Positions 63,041 to 64,000 of a DNA stretch of 64,000 nucleotides are shown piece after piece. Under the pieces are notes generated by a model, which did no database searches, was not told where the DNA came from, and was given only the letters and a program-made list of their open reading frames with translations. The number at the start of each line of letters is the position of its first letter. The stretch's first letter is position 1. The translations under genes were made by a program, and so were the position numbers. The stretch is from Novosphingobium resinovorum (lineage in GTDB: Bacteria; Pseudomonadota; Alphaproteobacteria; Sphingomonadales; Sphingomonadaceae), in contig NZ_CP017075.1 of assembly GCF_001742225.1 (NCBI RefSeq), positions 2,914,001 to 2,978,000 on the forward strand, in the 5' to 3' direction.

Positions 63041-63306
63041 GGAAGTCCTGGGGCCATTGCCCCAGACCCCGGAACTGTCGTCGTCGCGCGTGCAGCGGCG
63101 TCTGGGGTGATGGATGGGAGATCACATAGCCTGCGGCGCCTCCAACTCATTTCGTCATTGCGAGCGTAGCGAAGCAATCCAGAGCAGTTGAAGGCCGCCC
63201 TGGATTGCTTCGCTACGCTCGCAATGACGAAGGTTGAGGTCAGCACCCCAAGAAGCGGCGCGCACGACGACGACGGTACTGGGGTGCAGGGGGGCATGCT
63301 CCCCTG
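63041..63306. repeat. Dispersed inverted-repeat element, family F copy 2 (interrupted)
   Basis: GAAGTCCTGGGGCCATTGCCCCAGACCCC, CCTGCGGCGCC and GCGCGCACGACGACGACGGTA match family F copy 1 in the same order. A complete family D repeat (63153-63229) lies inside it. It fills the 332 bp between nadC start and the next stop; no gene is seen there. Confidence 0.7.
63153..63229. repeat. Dispersed hairpin repeat, family D copy 3
   Basis: CGTCATTGCGAGCGTAGCG pairs exactly with CGCTACGCTCGCAATGACG, with inner GAAGCAATCCAG arms. It is nested inside the family F element. Confidence 0.9.
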
Positions 63307-63325
63307 CTTCTACGCTTCCCAATTC

Positions 63326-64000
63326 TTAGTGAACGAACCGCGCGATTACGTCCCGATATGAACGCGAAACCTTCACCTGCGCGCCCGAATCGAGCACGAG
63401 GAAGCATTCGCCGTTCGTATGCGGCTTCACCTGACGCACCTGATTGAGATTCACGATCGTCGAGCGATGCACGCGCTGGAACACGCGCGGGTCGAGGCGG
63501 CGTTCGAGGTCCTTCATCGTCTCGCGCAGGATCAGCGAGTTGTCGGCGGTGCGGATGCACATGTAGTCGCCGGCAGCCTCGATGTGCTCGATCGAGTCGA
63601 CGTCGATCCGGAAAATCTGGCCGCGGTCCTTGATATTGATGAGCTTTTCGTAGCGGTCCGAGTTCGGGTCCGTCTCCTCGGGCATGTGATCCACCGCGTC
63701 GGGGGCGACTTCGGCGAGGACCGTCTTGAGCTTCTCCGCTTCTTCGGAACTGCGCTTCTCGGACAGGCGCTGGCGCACGCGGGCGAGGGTGTCGTCCAGC
63801 TTGCTCTCGTCCACCGGCTTCATCAGGTAGTTCACCGCGTTCGCCTCGAAGGCGCGGACGGCGTGTTCCTGGTAGGCGGTGACGAAGACGAACAGCGGCG
63901 GTTCGATCTCCATCACGCCCTTGACGACGGAAAAGCCGTCGAAGCCGGGCATCTGGATGTCGAGGAAGACGAGGTCGGGCTTTTCCGTCTTGATCTTGCG
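63326..64000 (-). CDS. LytTR-family response regulator (5' end outside window)
   Basis: 224 residues are visible; the frame is open to the right edge. The receiver domain has its phosphoacceptor Asp in LVFLDIQMPGFDG and Lys in VNYLMKPVDESKL, so only the first strand is missing. A linker of charged helix (RLSEKRSSEEAEKL) leads to the LytTR domain (DSIEHIEAAGDYM, VFQRVHRSTIVNLNQV, VKVSRSYRDVI). It is a second LytTR regulator, different from the one at 9722; a kinase gene may lie beyond the edge. Confidence 0.9.
   Translation of the reverse strand, partial: RKIKTEKPDLVFLDIQMPGFDGFSVVKGVMEIEPPLFVFVTAYQEHAVRAFEANAVNYLMKPVDESKLDDTLARVRQRLSEKRSSEEAEKLKTVLAEVAPDAVDHMPEETDPNSDRYEKLINIKDRGQIFRIDVDSIEHIEAAGDYMCIRTADNSLILRETMKDLERRLDPRVFQRVHRSTIVNLNQVRQVKPHTNGECFLVLDSGAQVKVSRSYRDVIARFVH

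Overview
The window is about 64 kb of high-GC chromosomal DNA from an alphaproteobacterium, most likely a sphingomonad (Novosphingobium/Sphingobium-like). This is inferred from gene content: a PopZ-like DUF2497 protein, CarD, TrcR (DUF1013), UrcA, bactofilin, alphaproteobacterial Coq7, DUF1192 and DUF2093 proteins, and a helicase-S4-ferredoxin-CarD block. Most genes are core housekeeping genes in short, tightly packed operons with 1 to 8 nt overlaps. I see no phage, plasmid, CRISPR or intact insertion sequence, and no tRNA or rRNA gene.

Layout. 1-8.2 kb: a SleB-type hydrolase cut by the left edge, erpA-xthA, a CBS protein, a thioesterase-ferredoxin pair, pcm-tolC-popZ-like, and class I fumarase. 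8.4-14.4 kb: a LytS/LytR two-component pair next to urcA, a lipid kinase-phosphoesterase pair, a lipoprotein and carD. 14.7-21.5 kb: ferredoxin, S4 protein and SUV3-like helicase (one operon), an M23 peptidase, hemB and a GNAT acetyltransferase. 21.6-25.3 kb: an MFS/spermidine-synthase fusion, gamma-carbonic anhydrase, DUF167 and truncated haemoglobin. 25.3-30.7 kb: an ATP-dependent DNA ligase with its exonuclease partner, and clpA. 30.8-34.9 kb: DUF1192, a GIY-YIG gene among repeats, an MlaA-like protein, a quinone oxidoreductase and trcR. 35-45 kb: bactofilin-M23, then proA-nadD-rsfS-rlmH-RNase H-like-envC-ctpA-dsbB-coq7. 45-53 kb: TauE, fabI, yihY, a CbpA-type DnaJ, pdxH, a CDF transporter, a beta-propeller lipoprotein and a small lipoprotein. 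53.4-64 kb: adenosine-kinase-like PfkB, a DEDD-type exonuclease, purD, xseA, M23, rpmB, tadA, nadC-RNase T2, and a second LytTR regulator cut by the right edge.

Themes. Cell-envelope and peptidoglycan functions recur: four LytM/M23 proteins (one apparently catalytically dead and EnvC-like), SleB, CtpA, bactofilin, an MlaA-like protein and TolC. Three 16-bp sites, each matching the ParB-binding parS consensus at 14 of 16 positions, suggest the window lies in the origin-proximal ParB domain of the chromosome.

Non-coding structure is the most unusual part. At least seven families of palindromic dispersed repeats (called A to G here, about 25 copies) sit almost without exception a few bases 3' of stop codons. 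One copy lies in frame inside a protein-coding sequence, one supplies a stop codon, one has collapsed to its ends and one is inserted in another. Four copies of family E surround a lone GIY-YIG nuclease gene. Separately, the intergenic region before the adenosine-kinase-like gene carries an array of 12-bp GCAAGGTGACAC cores spaced 21, 21, 21, 22 and 41 bp apart, which looks like a helically phased protein-binding array. A 20-bp-period direct repeat resembling an AlgR/LytTR site lies between urcA and its divergent neighbour, just beyond the LytS/LytR genes.
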